A DNA stretch of 64,000 nt from an uncultured Victivallales bacterium (GCA_944391115.1 CALXSJ010000003.1:62001-126000); one strand, 5' to 3'; positions 18,892-28,603 are shown, counted from the stretch's first letter. Notes: generated by a model not told the origin, from the letters alone. Numbers and translations are program-made.

Positions 18892-18924
18892 GTTGCAGTT
18901 TCTCCTGTTATTCCTGTTCGTTCA

Positions 18925-19665
18925 TTATTCATACAAAACGTTGCCGGAAGCACGGTTTGCGATGTTTTCCAGCCCCTGGTCCAGATTTCTGTTGAAGTGT
19001 CTGGCTTCCACATGACCGTCCATGAAATAGATCTGCGCTTGTCCCGAGTGCCGGTAATCCACCTGTCTGTTCGTGGAGTTATAGGCCGTGTTTGAGAGGC
19101 GCGCCACGACATTGCCGCCGTTTCCGTCAATCATGCCCAGATTCAGAGAGGGTTTTCTGATGGCACTGATTTTCCGCGCCGGAGGAATCGTGGAGGAGGG
19201 CCAGTTTGCCGTTCCGTCCGCATCAAGCTGCGGATAAATGTGCTTGTTGATATTGTAGAAACTCCAGCCCGGCCAGGCGCTTTCCGTGAAATCGCTTTTC
19301 GCACGGCAGCGGAAGATATTGCCCGAAAGGGGCATATTGAGCGGAGTCACCACTTTGTTGAAGATATAGGGTGTGAGAAATGCGTAATAGTAACGGGTTG
19401 TGCCGGGGGTGCTGTAGTCCAGGGAGATGCAGAAATACTCCTTGTTGTCGCCGCAGTAGCTGGCGGAGGCGAGAAACCATTGTTTCAGATTGTTGGCGCA
19501 GTCCGTCCTGTAAACCGCCTCCCGCGCCTTCTGCAGCGCGGGAAGAAGCAGGGAAGCCAGAATCGCAATGATTGCAATAACAACGAGAAGTTCTATTAAA
19601 GTGAAAATCGAACCGTTCCCCGCTGTTTCTTCGCTGTGGATCTTTTTTGATGCAAGACAATTCAT
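18925..19665 (-). CDS. Pseudopilin-like protein with H-X9-DG motif (cassette B)
   Basis: A 246-residue protein. After a 20-residue leader ([10 protein letters not shown]) comes [17 protein letters not shown]; the residue at -1 is Ile rather than Gly. Two conserved cysteine positions and a soluble domain follow, with H206-x9-DG in [14 protein letters not shown]. It heads the unit encoding the three coupled secreted proteins and is divergent from the AraC/PocR regulator. On the minus strand a perfect TATAAT is visible at 19716-19711, about 45 bases upstream of the start. Confidence 0.88.
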   Translation of the reverse strand: MNCLASKKIHSEETAGNGSIFTLIELLVVIAIIAILASLLLPALQKAREAVYRTDCANNLKQWFLASASYCGDNKEYFCISLDYSTPGTTRYYYAFLTPYIFNKVVTPLNMPLSGNIFRCRAKSDFTESAWPGWSFYNINKHIYPQLDADGTANWPSSTIPPARKISAIRKPSLNLGMIDGNGGNVVARLSNTAYNSTNRQVDYRHSGQAQIYFMDGHVEARHFNRNLDQGLENIANRASGNVLYE

Positions 19666-19737
19666 GGTTTTCTCCGCTGATGGTGTTTTCCTTTTGCTTT
19701 CGTATTATTAATTATATCTGTTTTTCCGCATGAAACC

Positions 19738-19766
19738 TTGAATTTTTCGGCTTTTTATCTTAAATT
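19738..19766 (+). promoter_or_regulatory. Promoter of the AraC/PocR regulator
   Basis: TTGAAT (19738-19743) and TAAATT (19761-19766) are 17 bases apart, upstream of AAGGTG and the ATG at 19799. Confidence 0.45.
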
Positions 19767-19798
19767 TTCAGAGATATCTGGAAAAAGGTGTTTTTTTG

Positions 19799-20572
19799 AT
19801 GAATTTATCCGAATTGATGCTGACTGTGGAGGAACTTTGCAGCGTGACGGTTTCTCTGGAAGCGGTGGGACCTGCGCTTCATGACTGCCGTTCCCTGCGT
19901 CTGGCGATGGATCAGTATCTGCATCACAGTGAAGCATGCAGTGCGGTTAAACTTTCTCCGGGAATCGAAGTCTGCCGGAAAAACAAGACGCGGAGTGTTT
20001 CCATCGCCAGACGCGGGAAGAGTTTCTGCGGATGCTGTCCGAACGGGATCTGGGATCTTGCCGTGCCTGTTTTCTATCAGGACAGCCTGGTTGCCGTGAT
20101 TTATCTCGGCGGAGGGCGGACGGAACCGGATGAAAAGAAACGGCGGGAGCTCCGGATGTACGGAAGATTCATCGCACGTTTTCTCGTTGTGGAACTGTAT
20201 CGGAATGCAAAGCTGTCCGCACCGCACCGCAAGCGGCGCGATGAAGCTTTTTACATTGCGAACAGCCGCCGTTTCATTGAGGAGAAATATTGTGAAGGAG
20301 TTTCTCTTGCGGATCTCGCCGAAACGCTGAACATCAATTCCAACTATCTGGGAAAACTGCTTCAGCGGAATCTCGGACAGAGTTTCCGGGAGCTTCTGTG
20401 CGAACGAAGAATGAAACAGGCAGAAGTGCTTGTCCGGCTGCACAATACGCTCAACTTTACGCAGATTGCGCATCTCTGCGGATTCAGTGACAGCAATTAC
20501 TTCAGCACCGTGTTCAAGCAGCATTTCGGAGTATCCCCGAAAAATTACCGGGAACGGCACAGACGCAGCTGA
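19799..20572 (+). CDS. AraC-family regulator with PocR-type sensor domain (cassette B)
   Basis: A 257-residue regulator. Residues about 10-140 match the PocR ligand-binding domain, with cysteines spaced as in CSAVKLSPGIEVC and CGCCPNGIWDLAVPV and the core VAVIYLGGGR. Residues about 155-255 are the double helix-turn-helix AraC domain (SLADLAETLNINSNYLGKLL; IAHLCGFSDSNYFSTVFKQHFG). The frame also has a TTG three bases earlier, but AAGGTG is better placed for the ATG at 19799. It faces away from the pseudopilin/secreted-enzyme unit across a 133-base spacer and is its likely activator. PocR domains bind small ligands such as diols or sugar-like compounds. Confidence 0.88.
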   Translation: MNLSELMLTVEELCSVTVSLEAVGPALHDCRSLRLAMDQYLHHSEACSAVKLSPGIEVCRKNKTRSVSIARRGKSFCGCCPNGIWDLAVPVFYQDSLVAVIYLGGGRTEPDEKKRRELRMYGRFIARFLVVELYRNAKLSAPHRKRRDEAFYIANSRRFIEEKYCEGVSLADLAETLNINSNYLGKLLQRNLGQSFRELLCERRMKQAEVLVRLHNTLNFTQIAHLCGFSDSNYFSTVFKQHFGVSPKNYRERHRRS

Positions 20573-20636
20573 GCTGCCTCTGCCGCGTGGCGGCATGCCT
20601 GCAGAAATAAAAAAAACTTCTTTTTACAAAAAAGAC

Positions 20637-20665
20637 TTGACAATCCGATTTCCAGCTGTTACATT
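20637..20665 (+). promoter_or_regulatory. Promoter of the LacI-pseudopilin-GH5-GH38-GH130 unit
   Basis: Perfect TTGACA (20637-20642), 17 bases, and TACATT (20660-20665) preceded by TGT, an extended -10. No clear palindromic operator was found beside it. Confidence 0.65.
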
Positions 20666-20710
20666 GATAGTTAGTTTACACGAGGGAAGCAACTTTGCGA
20701 AAGGTCTGAA

Positions 20711-21817
20711 ATGGCAACCGGAAATCCAGCGCTGACAATGAAACAGATGGCGGCCGAACTGCGGCTCAGCCGACGCGTGATCTCCGCCGTCATCAACGGC
20801 AGCTGCGGCAAAGTGCGGATCTCCTCCGCGACGGAACAGCGGGTGCGCGACTATCTTGCCGCCTCCGGCTATGTGCGTTCCAAATCGGCGCTGCAGCTCA
20901 AGCGCGGCGGGACCAGCGAGCAGATCGGAATATTCTACTGCGGCAAGTTTGTCGCGCTGGAATACCTGACCGATGCGCTGGCGATTCTGACTGCGGACAT
21001 CCGGCGCCGCTGCGGCTTCTTCGAAATTTCCGGGGTCGATCCCGAGCGCCTTTACGAAGGCGTCGGCGAAATCATCGCCAAGGGCATCCGCAAACTGATC
21101 TGGATTCACGGGAACACGCCGCACGAGGAGTATCTTCATGCGGAAAAGCTTTTTCCCCTTTTCCGTCAGCTGGACAAGGTTGTGATCTTCAAATACGATT
21201 TTCTCTATTCGGAACTGGAAAAAGCCTATCTCGACAACGGGATTGAACTGGTCGGGTTCGACAGTGTGAAGTCCTATCGGGATGCCGCGCGTCTTTTCCG
21301 GGAAAGCGGGCACACTTCCGCCGCTCTGAACGATATTTTTTTTGAAAACGGCCTGCCGCTTCCGGGAAACGACCGTCTTCTGGAGGCATTCCAGTCCGAG
21401 GGACTGCGGGTATTCGGCGTGCAGCCGCCGCTGGACACGCCGCCGGACCGCCTTCCTGATGAAGTCGCCCGGAACATTCTGTTCTTCCATCGCAGGGAAG
21501 GGGTTCGCGCTGTTTTTATCCGCAATGACCTGCTGACGGCAAAGGTCATGCATCTGCTGCAGGCGCGCGGGCTGCGCATCCCCGGCGACATCGCGGTGGC
21601 GGGATTCAGCGGTTCGGCATATTCAGCCTTCCTCCAGCCGCCGCTGACGACCTTTGTCCACCCCATCGAAGCTATGTGCCGCCGGACCATGGAACTGATC
21701 GATGCGCCCCGGACGGGAACGCCGGCAAGACGGCATATCTTTGAAAACGAGTTCGTTCTTCGCAAAAGTCATCAATACGGCAATCAGGATAAAAATATGA
21801 AAGGACATACAAAATGA
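20711..21817 (+). CDS. LacI-family transcriptional regulator (cassette C)
   Basis: A 368-residue regulator. Residues 8-65 form a divergent LacI helix-turn-helix ([21 protein letters not shown]) in which the usual second-helix SxxTVSxVLN is changed to RRVISAVIN. The sensor domain spans about 70-345 and ends in the typical [20 protein letters not shown]. The stop codon overlaps the next ATG by four bases (ATGA), placing it in one transcript with the pseudopilin and GH5, GH38 and GH130 genes. As the first gene behind a consensus promoter it is probably autoregulated. Confidence 0.88.
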   Translation: MATGNPALTMKQMAAELRLSRRVISAVINGSCGKVRISSATEQRVRDYLAASGYVRSKSALQLKRGGTSEQIGIFYCGKFVALEYLTDALAILTADIRRRCGFFEISGVDPERLYEGVGEIIAKGIRKLIWIHGNTPHEEYLHAEKLFPLFRQLDKVVIFKYDFLYSELEKAYLDNGIELVGFDSVKSYRDAARLFRESGHTSAALNDIFFENGLPLPGNDRLLEAFQSEGLRVFGVQPPLDTPPDRLPDEVARNILFFHRREGVRAVFIRNDLLTAKVMHLLQARGLRIPGDIAVAGFSGSAYSAFLQPPLTTFVHPIEAMCRRTMELIDAPRTGTPARRHIFENEFVLRKSHQYGNQDKNMKGHTK

Positions 21818-22569
21818 GACACAGGAGCCATTCCCCGTATTCCGGCCAAAGAAGAAGTTTCACTTTGATCGAGCTGCTGGTTGTGATTGCGATCATCGCG
21901 ATTCTGGCCAGCATGCTTCTCCCGGCGCTCAACAAGGCGCGATCCAAAGCGCAGCGGACCGGATGCCTTTCCAACTGCAAGCAGGTCGGCGTCGGTATTC
22001 AGCTTTATACTGCCGACTACAAGGACTGGCTTCCCGGAGGAAAATCCGATGGAGGAACACCGGGAAACTGGAAATTTGAAATCGGTCCCTATTGCGGTCT
22101 GCCGCAGGAACAACTGTATAACGATGCCATAAAAAACCCGAAATATGGAATCGGAAGCGGCACTTCCTGTCCCTTATTCAGGGGATTCACCCGCAATGCA
22201 AAGGTTATCAGCGACGCAAAGGGTAATCCGGGAAAATATTCCGGCCTCGGATGGAATGATTATGTCAGTTACTCCGCTCAGCCTGGAAAACGGGCAAAAG
22301 TCCAGAGTGTCAGCAGATACGCCACGGAAACCGCGCTGGTCGGCGATACGGTCGACGATACGCAGTGGGACTTTGGAAACTACAAGGACGACTATAATGT
22401 TCTTCTTCCCATCCGCGGCGGCGATCTCCCAGACCAGCGCGTTTCACGCAGGCATGACAAGGGATTGAATATTGTCTGGGTGGACGGTCACGCCTCCTGG
22501 GTCACCCAGCATCAGATGAGCTTCGGGAAAAACGGAAACATCGCATGGTATTACAGTTCCTCAAAGTGA
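21814..22569 (+). CDS. Pseudopilin-like protein with H-X9-DG motif (cassette C)
   Basis: A 251-residue protein: a basic 15-residue leader ([10 protein letters not shown]), then [17 protein letters not shown], with Ser at -1 instead of Gly. The C-terminal motif is H214-x9-DG in [16 protein letters not shown]. Its ATG overlaps the LacI stop codon. It is followed 57 bases later by GH5. Location is inner membrane or periplasm, with the soluble domain outside the cytoplasm by analogy with pseudopilins. Confidence 0.9.
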   Translation: MRHRSHSPYSGQRRSFTLIELLVVIAIIAILASMLLPALNKARSKAQRTGCLSNCKQVGVGIQLYTADYKDWLPGGKSDGGTPGNWKFEIGPYCGLPQEQLYNDAIKNPKYGIGSGTSCPLFRGFTRNAKVISDAKGNPGKYSGLGWNDYVSYSAQPGKRAKVQSVSRYATETALVGDTVDDTQWDFGNYKDDYNVLLPIRGGDLPDQRVSRRHDKGLNIVWVDGHASWVTQHQMSFGKNGNIAWYYSSSK

Positions 22570-22626
22570 AGACCGTTCCGGATGCACTGTTTGAATCAAT
22601 CACAGAATAAAATAAGGATATGATCT

Positions 22627-24420
22627 ATGAAAAAAGTTATTTTATGGAGCGCGGTGTTTTTCGCGGCTCTTGCGCTGAACGCGGCACAGCCGCAGATCCC
22701 GTTCACCACCTCCTCCGGCACCGTGATGCAGCGCCTTCTCCCGACCGACGGGCGGAAGGCGGAAGTCAGGGACGGCATTGTTGCGCACGTTCCCGGCGGC
22801 AAAACACCCAGGCATCTCTTTTTCCGTTCGATGCTGATTCTGAAGCCTGCGCTGAAAAGCGATTTCGCGCCGGAAGATGCGCTTCTTGTAAATCTCCGCG
22901 TGGAGAAGGACACGCGCATCCGCGTCCGCTGGCGCAAGAGCGACAAGACCTATATCGACCAGCCGATTCCGGAAGTGCCGCTGACCGGGAAAAAAGAGTT
23001 TCAGAATGTGACTCTTCCGCTTCCCGAAGCGCCGGGCAAACAGTATACGACGCTTTTTCTGGAATTCACCCCCGATCCCGGACGAGTGGAGTATAAGAGC
23101 GTTGCGATTGCCCGTCCGCGCAAAGTGACTTTGAAACTGAGTGGAAATCCGGCGAAGGTGCAGGATCGTCTGATCGTCACGGGAACCACGGCGGAACCTG
23201 AAGCGGAAGTGACGGTCCGTGTCCGGAATTCCGCGGGCGCGGTTGCGGAAAAGTCCGTCCGGAGCAAGGACGGACTTTTCCGTCTCGAGTGGAAGCGCCC
23301 GCCGATCCACATCTACCGCTGGAACACTCTCTCGGCAAGCGTGAACGGAGGACGTGAAAGTGCGGACAATTCCATTGAAATTCCGCTTTACGGCTATCGT
23401 GCGGACGATTCACACGCATGGCTCCGCGTCAGGGGGCGCGACATCGTCACCTCTCCGAAGGCGAAGGAGGGCGAACGCGTCTTTCTTCCCGCCGGAATCG
23501 GCTATGCCCGCGACGTGATTCTTCCCGCGCAGGACGAGGAAGTGATGAGGTTCTGCCGCGCACGCAATCTGAACACTGTGAGACTCGCTTTCTACACGCG
23601 CTTTTTCAACAACCGCGACTCCGAACCGCTGGACATTGAGGAACATATCCGCGACTTCATCGTGCCGGTCGTGCTTGCGGCGAAGCGGCACAACATGTAT
23701 GTGATTCTGGACGATCACGGCTATTTCACGGCGAAGATCGACGAGGCGAAGGCTCGTGAGAAACAGAGTGTTCCGCGCTGGAGCGAAGCAGGTTTTCAGG
23801 AGTGGATCCGCCGCTGGGTGAAGGTGGCGGAGTTCTTCCGGGACGAACCGAACGTGCTTGGCTATGAACTGCTCAACGAGCCGCACGACATCACGCCGGA
23901 TCTGACGCGCGAATGGTATACGCGCTGTCTCAAGGCGATTCGCAAGGTTGACACCCGCCATATCATTCTGGTCGGGAACTGCGACTGGTCCCATGCCCGG
24001 GCGATGGAGCGCACCTGGGGAAAAACGGCCAAAACGGTCGATGCGCCTTACAACAATGTGGTTTTCGCATTCCATGACTATCCGGAGGACAATCATCCCT
24101 GGGACGTGATGCGCTTTCTGGAGGCATTTCAGAAAAAACACAATGTGCCGGTGCTCTGCACGGAATTCGGTGCGACGCACTGGAACAAGAGCGAGACCGT
24201 CTGCCGCATGTTCGAGGCCGGCATGTTCACGGTGTTTGCCAGACTGAATGTCGGCTGGATGATCTGGGCCCTGGGACGTCTGGAGGACAATCCCCGTGCG
24301 CCTTACAATGAAGTGGACAAGGTCGGGCTCAAACCTCCGCGCTTTGACTCCGCGGCTTACAGCGACATCTGGATTCCCGCCGCGAAAGTCATGGCGTCTC
24401 CGTTCCCGGGAGCAAAATGA
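22627..24420 (+). CDS. Secreted GH5-like endoglycosidase
   Basis: A 597-residue exported enzyme (signal peptide about 1-20). Residues 25-165 are a beta-rich binding-like region and 167-255 an Ig-like domain. The TIM barrel from about 262 carries LLNEPHD (acid/base E418) and CTEFGAT (nucleophile E513), the GH5/clan A signature, plus HDYP and WMIWALGR. GH5 covers cellulases, mannanases and glucosylceramidase-like enzymes; the mannose-active neighbours suggest a mannose-containing substrate. AAGGAT lies upstream of the ATG. The stop codon overlaps the GH38 start (ATGA). Confidence 0.88.
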   Translation: MKKVILWSAVFFAALALNAAQPQIPFTTSSGTVMQRLLPTDGRKAEVRDGIVAHVPGGKTPRHLFFRSMLILKPALKSDFAPEDALLVNLRVEKDTRIRVRWRKSDKTYIDQPIPEVPLTGKKEFQNVTLPLPEAPGKQYTTLFLEFTPDPGRVEYKSVAIARPRKVTLKLSGNPAKVQDRLIVTGTTAEPEAEVTVRVRNSAGAVAEKSVRSKDGLFRLEWKRPPIHIYRWNTLSASVNGGRESADNSIEIPLYGYRADDSHAWLRVRGRDIVTSPKAKEGERVFLPAGIGYARDVILPAQDEEVMRFCRARNLNTVRLAFYTRFFNNRDSEPLDIEEHIRDFIVPVVLAAKRHNMYVILDDHGYFTAKIDEAKAREKQSVPRWSEAGFQEWIRRWVKVAEFFRDEPNVLGYELLNEPHDITPDLTREWYTRCLKAIRKVDTRHIILVGNCDWSHARAMERTWGKTAKTVDAPYNNVVFAFHDYPEDNHPWDVMRFLEAFQKKHNVPVLCTEFGATHWNKSETVCRMFEAGMFTVFARLNVGWMIWALGRLEDNPRAPYNEVDKVGLKPPRFDSAAYSDIWIPAAKVMASPFPGAK

Positions 24421-27026
24421 AACAGGTTGATCCATATCGCGGACTCCATCTGCATGTAGTCTCCCACACCCACTGGGACCGGGAGTGGTATCAGCCGTTC
24501 GAGGTATTCCGACTGCGTCTGACGGACCTGATCGACCATCTGCTCGACATCTTCCGGAAATATCCGGACTATGTCTTCGAGCTGGATGCGCAGACGATCT
24601 GCCTTGAGGATTATCTGGAAATCCGTCCCGGGCGGCGCGAAGAACTGGCGGAACGGATCCGCGCGGGCAATCTCCGAGTCGGACCCTGGTATGTCCAGAA
24701 CGACTTCTTCCTGACCAGCGGCGAGGCGACAGTCCGCAACCTCCTGACCGGCAGACGGATCGCCGCCTCGTTCGGACGCTGCGGCGACGTCGGATACGCG
24801 CCGGACCAGTTCGGACTGATCCGCCAGCTGCCGCAGATCCTCGCCGGATTCGGAATCGACAGCTGTGTGTTCGGGCGCGGATTCGACCGCCGCACGCGGA
24901 ATGAGTTTTACTGGGAAAGTCCGGACGGCTCCCGGGTCCTTGCCTCCTTCCTGAGCCGCTGGTACAACAATTTCCAGCGCATTTCCGCGGATCCGGAGCG
25001 TGCCGCGCACTATGCGGCGACCGCCGTTTCGCGCCAGAATGACGAAGCGGCGACCTCCCACCGGCTGCTGATGAACGGCGTCGATCACCTGGAGGCGCAG
25101 GAGGATCTTCCCGAGCGTCTGGCGCTTCTGCCCGGATTCCGGCAGTCGACGCTCCGCGCATTCCTCGACGGGGTCAAAGCCGAGGCCGGCGACAAGCTGC
25201 CGGTTCTTGCCCAGGAGATGCGGAACGACTCTTTTGAAATGCTCCTGAGCGGAACCCTTTCCGCTCGGTCTCCGCTGAAGGCGCGCAACGTCCGCGCGCA
25301 GGCCGCGCTCGAACTGGGAGTCGAACCGCTCGGCGTCATTGTTGCCGAAAGCGCCGGAGACTGGTCGCTCTATGAGAGCGCCCCGCTGCGTTACGCTTGG
25401 AAGCTCCTGCTTCGGAATCATCCCCACGACTCCATCTGCGGATGCGGCAATCCGCGTGTGCATGCGGACAACGAAAACCGTTTCGCGCGTCTCGAGGATC
25501 TGACCGGAGCTCTGCGCGACCGGCTGTTCCGCCGTTTTTTCGAACGGCTCGACCGCACCGGCATGGCTCCGGAAGATTATCTTCTTGCCGTCTTCAATCC
25601 GGCGCCGGAGCGTGTCTCGGAGGAGGTGGAGGCGAAACTGTTTCTGCCGCTGGCGGACAAGGTTTCCAATTTTGAAATCCGCGATCCGGCAGGGGAAATC
25701 ATTCCGTTCGAAGTGTGTGCAAGCCGTCTCCGCTCGTTCGGGAATTATCCGCCGGTCAATCTGCCCGGCAAATGCGACTGCCGGGAACTGGACATCCGCT
25801 TTCCCGCCGTGAATCTGCCCGCGGCCGGCTACCGGGTCTACACGGTACATCCCTGCGCGGGGCGTCTGCCCGCCGCAGGAAAGGCGTGCCGCATGGAAAA
25901 CGAGTTTCTCTCCTTTGAAGTGGAAGCGGACGGAAAACTGCGCGTCACGGATCGTGAAACGGACCGGGTTTATGAAAATCTGGTCGCATTCCGCGACGAG
26001 GCGGATATCGGGCATACCTACAATTTCTTTCCCGCTCCCGGAGACCGGGAGATCGATCTCGGTGCGGTCAGCCGGGTTTCCGTGCATCGCCGTTCCGCGT
26101 GTGTGGAGGTCGATTACCGCTTTGAACTGCCGGCGGATTATGATTTCGCCCGGCACCGCCGCACGGGAAGAACGAGGAGGAACTCTCTGACCGTCCGCTA
26201 CTCCCTGAAGCGTTTTTCCCGTCATCTGAACGTGGATTTCGAGCTGGACAATCATTCCTCCGCACATCGGCTCAAGGTCCTGTTCCGCGTGCCGGGTACG
26301 GATGCATCTGCGCATGCCTCGGTGCCGTTCGGATTCGAGAAACGCCCGAAGGGGAATTTCTTCCGGGGCTTTCCAAGCTGCGGCGTCGCTTCCGTGGAGA
26401 ATCTGGCGGTCTATCACTGCGGACTTTACGAATTTGAATACCGGGCGGACGGATGGCTCTCCCTGACGCTTCTGCGGTGTGTCGGAAGAATCACGAATTC
26501 CGCGTATCCCGATGCGCCGTCGGTTGCCGAACCCTATGAGTGGGAGGCGCCCGACGCGAACCTGATTGGCACGCACCGCTTTTCCGCCGCGCTCCGTTTC
26601 GGCAAAGCGTCGCTTCCGGAGCTGGAACGCGAATACCGACGCTTTCTCCAGCCCGCAATGGTCGCCTTCGATGCGGCGGATGAACGGAAATTCACCTCCG
26701 GACGTCCCTGCGAACAGACGGCGGATCTTGCCGAAACCTTTTTCCGGACTCTGCCGGAAGAAACGAAACGTCTGACACGGGAATACAGTTTGTTTTCGCT
26801 GTCCGGCGATGCGGTTCTTTCCTGCTGCAAGCGAGCCGAGGAGAGCGATCAAACTGTCATCCGCGTCTTCAACCCGGATTTTGAACATTGCGCCGCGTTT
26901 GCCGTGGAGGGAGCGCAAAGCATCTCTCCCGCCGACCTTGCGGAACGGTCGCGCGCGCCTTCCGGAACGCCGGGAGTCCTGCGCAAAGGCGAAATCGCAA
27001 CCTTTTACCTGAAACCTTCCAGATAA
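24417..27026 (+). CDS. Cytoplasmic GH38 alpha-mannosidase
   Basis: An 869-residue enzyme with no signal peptide. HTHWDREWY (H17, H19, D21) supplies zinc ligands and D130 in GYAPDQFG is the expected nucleophile of the retaining GH38 mechanism. A three-helix region and C-terminal beta domains follow, giving the usual bacterial length. It would remove terminal alpha-mannose from imported oligosaccharides. It is translationally coupled to GH5 upstream, and its stop codon is embedded in TAAGGAG, the ribosome binding site of GH130. Confidence 0.93.
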   Translation: MKQVDPYRGLHLHVVSHTHWDREWYQPFEVFRLRLTDLIDHLLDIFRKYPDYVFELDAQTICLEDYLEIRPGRREELAERIRAGNLRVGPWYVQNDFFLTSGEATVRNLLTGRRIAASFGRCGDVGYAPDQFGLIRQLPQILAGFGIDSCVFGRGFDRRTRNEFYWESPDGSRVLASFLSRWYNNFQRISADPERAAHYAATAVSRQNDEAATSHRLLMNGVDHLEAQEDLPERLALLPGFRQSTLRAFLDGVKAEAGDKLPVLAQEMRNDSFEMLLSGTLSARSPLKARNVRAQAALELGVEPLGVIVAESAGDWSLYESAPLRYAWKLLLRNHPHDSICGCGNPRVHADNENRFARLEDLTGALRDRLFRRFFERLDRTGMAPEDYLLAVFNPAPERVSEEVEAKLFLPLADKVSNFEIRDPAGEIIPFEVCASRLRSFGNYPPVNLPGKCDCRELDIRFPAVNLPAAGYRVYTVHPCAGRLPAAGKACRMENEFLSFEVEADGKLRVTDRETDRVYENLVAFRDEADIGHTYNFFPAPGDREIDLGAVSRVSVHRRSACVEVDYRFELPADYDFARHRRTGRTRRNSLTVRYSLKRFSRHLNVDFELDNHSSAHRLKVLFRVPGTDASAHASVPFGFEKRPKGNFFRGFPSCGVASVENLAVYHCGLYEFEYRADGWLSLTLLRCVGRITNSAYPDAPSVAEPYEWEAPDANLIGTHRFSAALRFGKASLPELEREYRRFLQPAMVAFDAADERKFTSGRPCEQTADLAETFFRTLPEETKRLTREYSLFSLSGDAVLSCCKRAEESDQTVIRVFNPDFEHCAAFAVEGAQSISPADLAERSRAPSGTPGVLRKGEIATFYLKPSR

Positions 27027-27036
27027 GGAGTCAAAC

Positions 27037-27981
27037 ATGTCCGCTCTTCCGTCCTTTCAGCTGAAACGTTACGCCTCGCATCCGATTCTCCTGCCGCTTG
27101 CGGAGAGTCCCTGGGAGTGTGAAAATGTTTTCAATCCGTCGGTCATTTATGCAAACGGGCTCTTCCACATGCATTACCGCGCCGAAGGCAAGGACTGGAC
27201 CAGCCGGATCGGTTACGCCGTCAGCCGTGACGGCATCCATTGGAACCGCCTCCGCGAACCGGTGCTTGCTCCTTCCTGCGAATATGACCGCAAGGGGGTC
27301 GAGGATCCCCGCGTCACCTGCATTGACGGAATCTACTACATGGCCTACTGCGGGAATTCCTATTACAGCGGGCGCGGCGTCAACTACTGCGGAAGCATCT
27401 ACCCGATGTTCGCCCGGAGCCGGAACCTGATCGACTGGGAGGTGATCGGGCCCATGGTCGAAGGGGAGGACAACAAGGATCATATGCTTTTCCCGAAGAA
27501 GTTCGATGGGAAATTCTGCGCCTTTCACCGCCGCAGACCCGACATCTGGCTGGCGTTTTCCGAAAACCTGCGCGACTGGCCGGAAGCGGAGATGCGCAGA
27601 CTCTGCGGCGCGCGCTCCGATGTCGCATGGGAAGGCAAATACATCGGCATGAACGGCGTCCCCATCGAGACCGAGGCGGGATGGATCGCATTTTATCATG
27701 GGGCGGACAGCGATCATGTCTATCGGATCGGCGTCATGCTGCTGGACCGTGGGGATCCCTCGAAAATCATCGCCCGTCCGCGCACGCCCGTGCTGGAGCC
27801 GAGGGAACGCTGGGAGTGCCGCGGCGATGTCCCAAACGTCGTCTTCAGCGCGGCCAATCTGCTGGTTGACGGAACGGTCTACGTTTATTATGGAGGTGCG
27901 GATCATGTGATCGGACTTGCGACGGCTCCATTGACGGAACTTCTGGAGTTCCTGCTTGATCCGGCGAACCGCACCCAATAA
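27037..27981 (+). CDS. GH130 beta-mannoside phosphorylase or beta-mannosidase
   Basis: A 314-residue five-bladed propeller enzyme. It shows FNPSVI, the catalytic-acid motif GVEDPR (D90), HRRRPDIWLA and YYGGADHVIGLA. GH130 enzymes phosphorolyse or hydrolyse beta-1,4-mannosyl linkages. Next to an alpha-mannosidase this fits sequential removal of alpha-mannose and then of the Man-beta-1,4-GlcNAc core of N-glycans, an inference from known GH38/GH130 pairs. Basic residues in HRRRPD favour the phosphate-binding (phosphorylase) type, but this needs structural alignment. It is the last gene of cassette C; the hairpin field begins just downstream. Confidence 0.88.
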   Translation: MSALPSFQLKRYASHPILLPLAESPWECENVFNPSVIYANGLFHMHYRAEGKDWTSRIGYAVSRDGIHWNRLREPVLAPSCEYDRKGVEDPRVTCIDGIYYMAYCGNSYYSGRGVNYCGSIYPMFARSRNLIDWEVIGPMVEGEDNKDHMLFPKKFDGKFCAFHRRRPDIWLAFSENLRDWPEAEMRRLCGARSDVAWEGKYIGMNGVPIETEAGWIAFYHGADSDHVYRIGVMLLDRGDPSKIIARPRTPVLEPRERWECRGDVPNVVFSAANLLVDGTVYVYYGGADHVIGLATAPLTELLEFLLDPANRTQ

Positions 27982-28015
27982 AAAAAGTGCGCGCGAAGCT
28001 GCGCAACTAAAAAAA

Positions 28016-28098
28016 ATAATTTGCAGAGCAAATTATAATTCGTGCAGGACTTTCAGTCCTGCCGCGGTCCGGCTGCGCAAGCCGGCCGCCGGAGGCGG
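28016..28098 (+). repeat. Multi-hairpin dispersed repeat, copy 1 (head part)
   Basis: Four hairpins in a row: ATAATTTGC/GCAAATTAT around AGA (28016-28036); GCAGGACTTTCAGTCCTGC (28044-28062); CCGGCT/AGCCGG around GCGCA (28069-28085); CCGCC/GGCGG around GGA (28086-28098). The same series recurs at 28424-28506 and, with changed but still paired stems, at 31581-31667. Confidence 0.85.
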
Positions 28099-28326
28099 AA
28101 TCTCTTCCGGCGGCGGTTCCAACCGCTAAAGGACGAGAAGCGAAGCTTCGAGAGCCGCCGGTACAGTGTGCAACCTCGGGAAAATGCCCGGAGCTCTCGC
28201 TGGTAAAAATATATTGAAAGAAAGTCCGAAAAGAAAAATGATACAGGGACGCCCGGAGCTCTCGAACTTTTCCAGCGGAAAAGTTCTCGTCACTGAGCGG
28301 TTTGAACCGCTCCGGGCGGGGGATTT
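28099..28326 (+). repeat. Unique nested-hairpin insert between repeat parts
   Basis: CCGGCGG (28107-28113) pairs with CCGCCGG (28155-28161), enclosing GCGGTT/AACCGC and GAAGC/GCTTC hairpins. Further on are GAACTTTTCC/GGAAAAGTTC around AGC (28264-28286) and GAGCGGTT/AACCGCTC (28295-28312). GCCCGGAGC (28251-28259) could also pair with GCTCCGGGC (28309-28317) around both. No convincing reading frame is present. Confidence 0.7.
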
Positions 28327-28416
28327 CGTGCTTCGCGCGACCAGCGTTTCGCCGCTGGATCACGCCAAGGGCCGGAAGGCCCTTGACCCCGCGAAAAATG
28401 CTTGCGCATTTTTCCG
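28327..28416 (+). repeat. Multi-hairpin dispersed repeat, copy 1 (tail part)
   Basis: CGTGC/GCGCG around TTC (28327-28339), CCAGCG/CGCTGG (28341-28358), CAAGGGCC/GGCCCTTG (28366-28385) and GAAAAATGC/GCATTTTTC around TTGC (28393-28414). Repeated at 28514-28603. Confidence 0.8.
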
Positions 28417-28423
28417 TAAAAAA

Positions 28424-28603
28424 ATAATTTGCAAAGCAAATTATGATTCGTGCAGGACTTTCAGTCCTGCCGCGGTCCGGCTGCGCAAGCCGGCCGCCGG
28501 AGGCGGAAACTTTCGCGCTGTGCGCGACCAGCGTTTCGCCGCTGGATCACGCCAAGGGCCGGAGGGCCCTTGACCCCGCGAAAAATGCTTGCGCATTTTT
28601 CCG
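28424..28603 (+). repeat. Multi-hairpin dispersed repeat, copy 2 (head plus tail)
   Basis: The complete unit: the four head hairpins (28424-28506) then the four tail hairpins (28514-28603). The first tail hairpin is CGCGC/GCGCG around TGT where copy 1 has CGTGC/GCGCG around TTC, so the pairing is kept while the loop changes. It ends 38 bases before the esterase start. Confidence 0.85.

Noticed and set aside
24357-27038. 893-codon minus-strand frame opposite GH38
   Set aside because: The plus strand encodes a clear GH38 with its catalytic motifs; the antisense translation is Arg/Gly/Phe-rich with no domain.
28016-28603. Hairpin field as a CRISPR array or integron attC cluster
   Set aside because: Units are ordered series of different hairpins, not equal repeats with unique spacers, and no cas or integrase gene is present.
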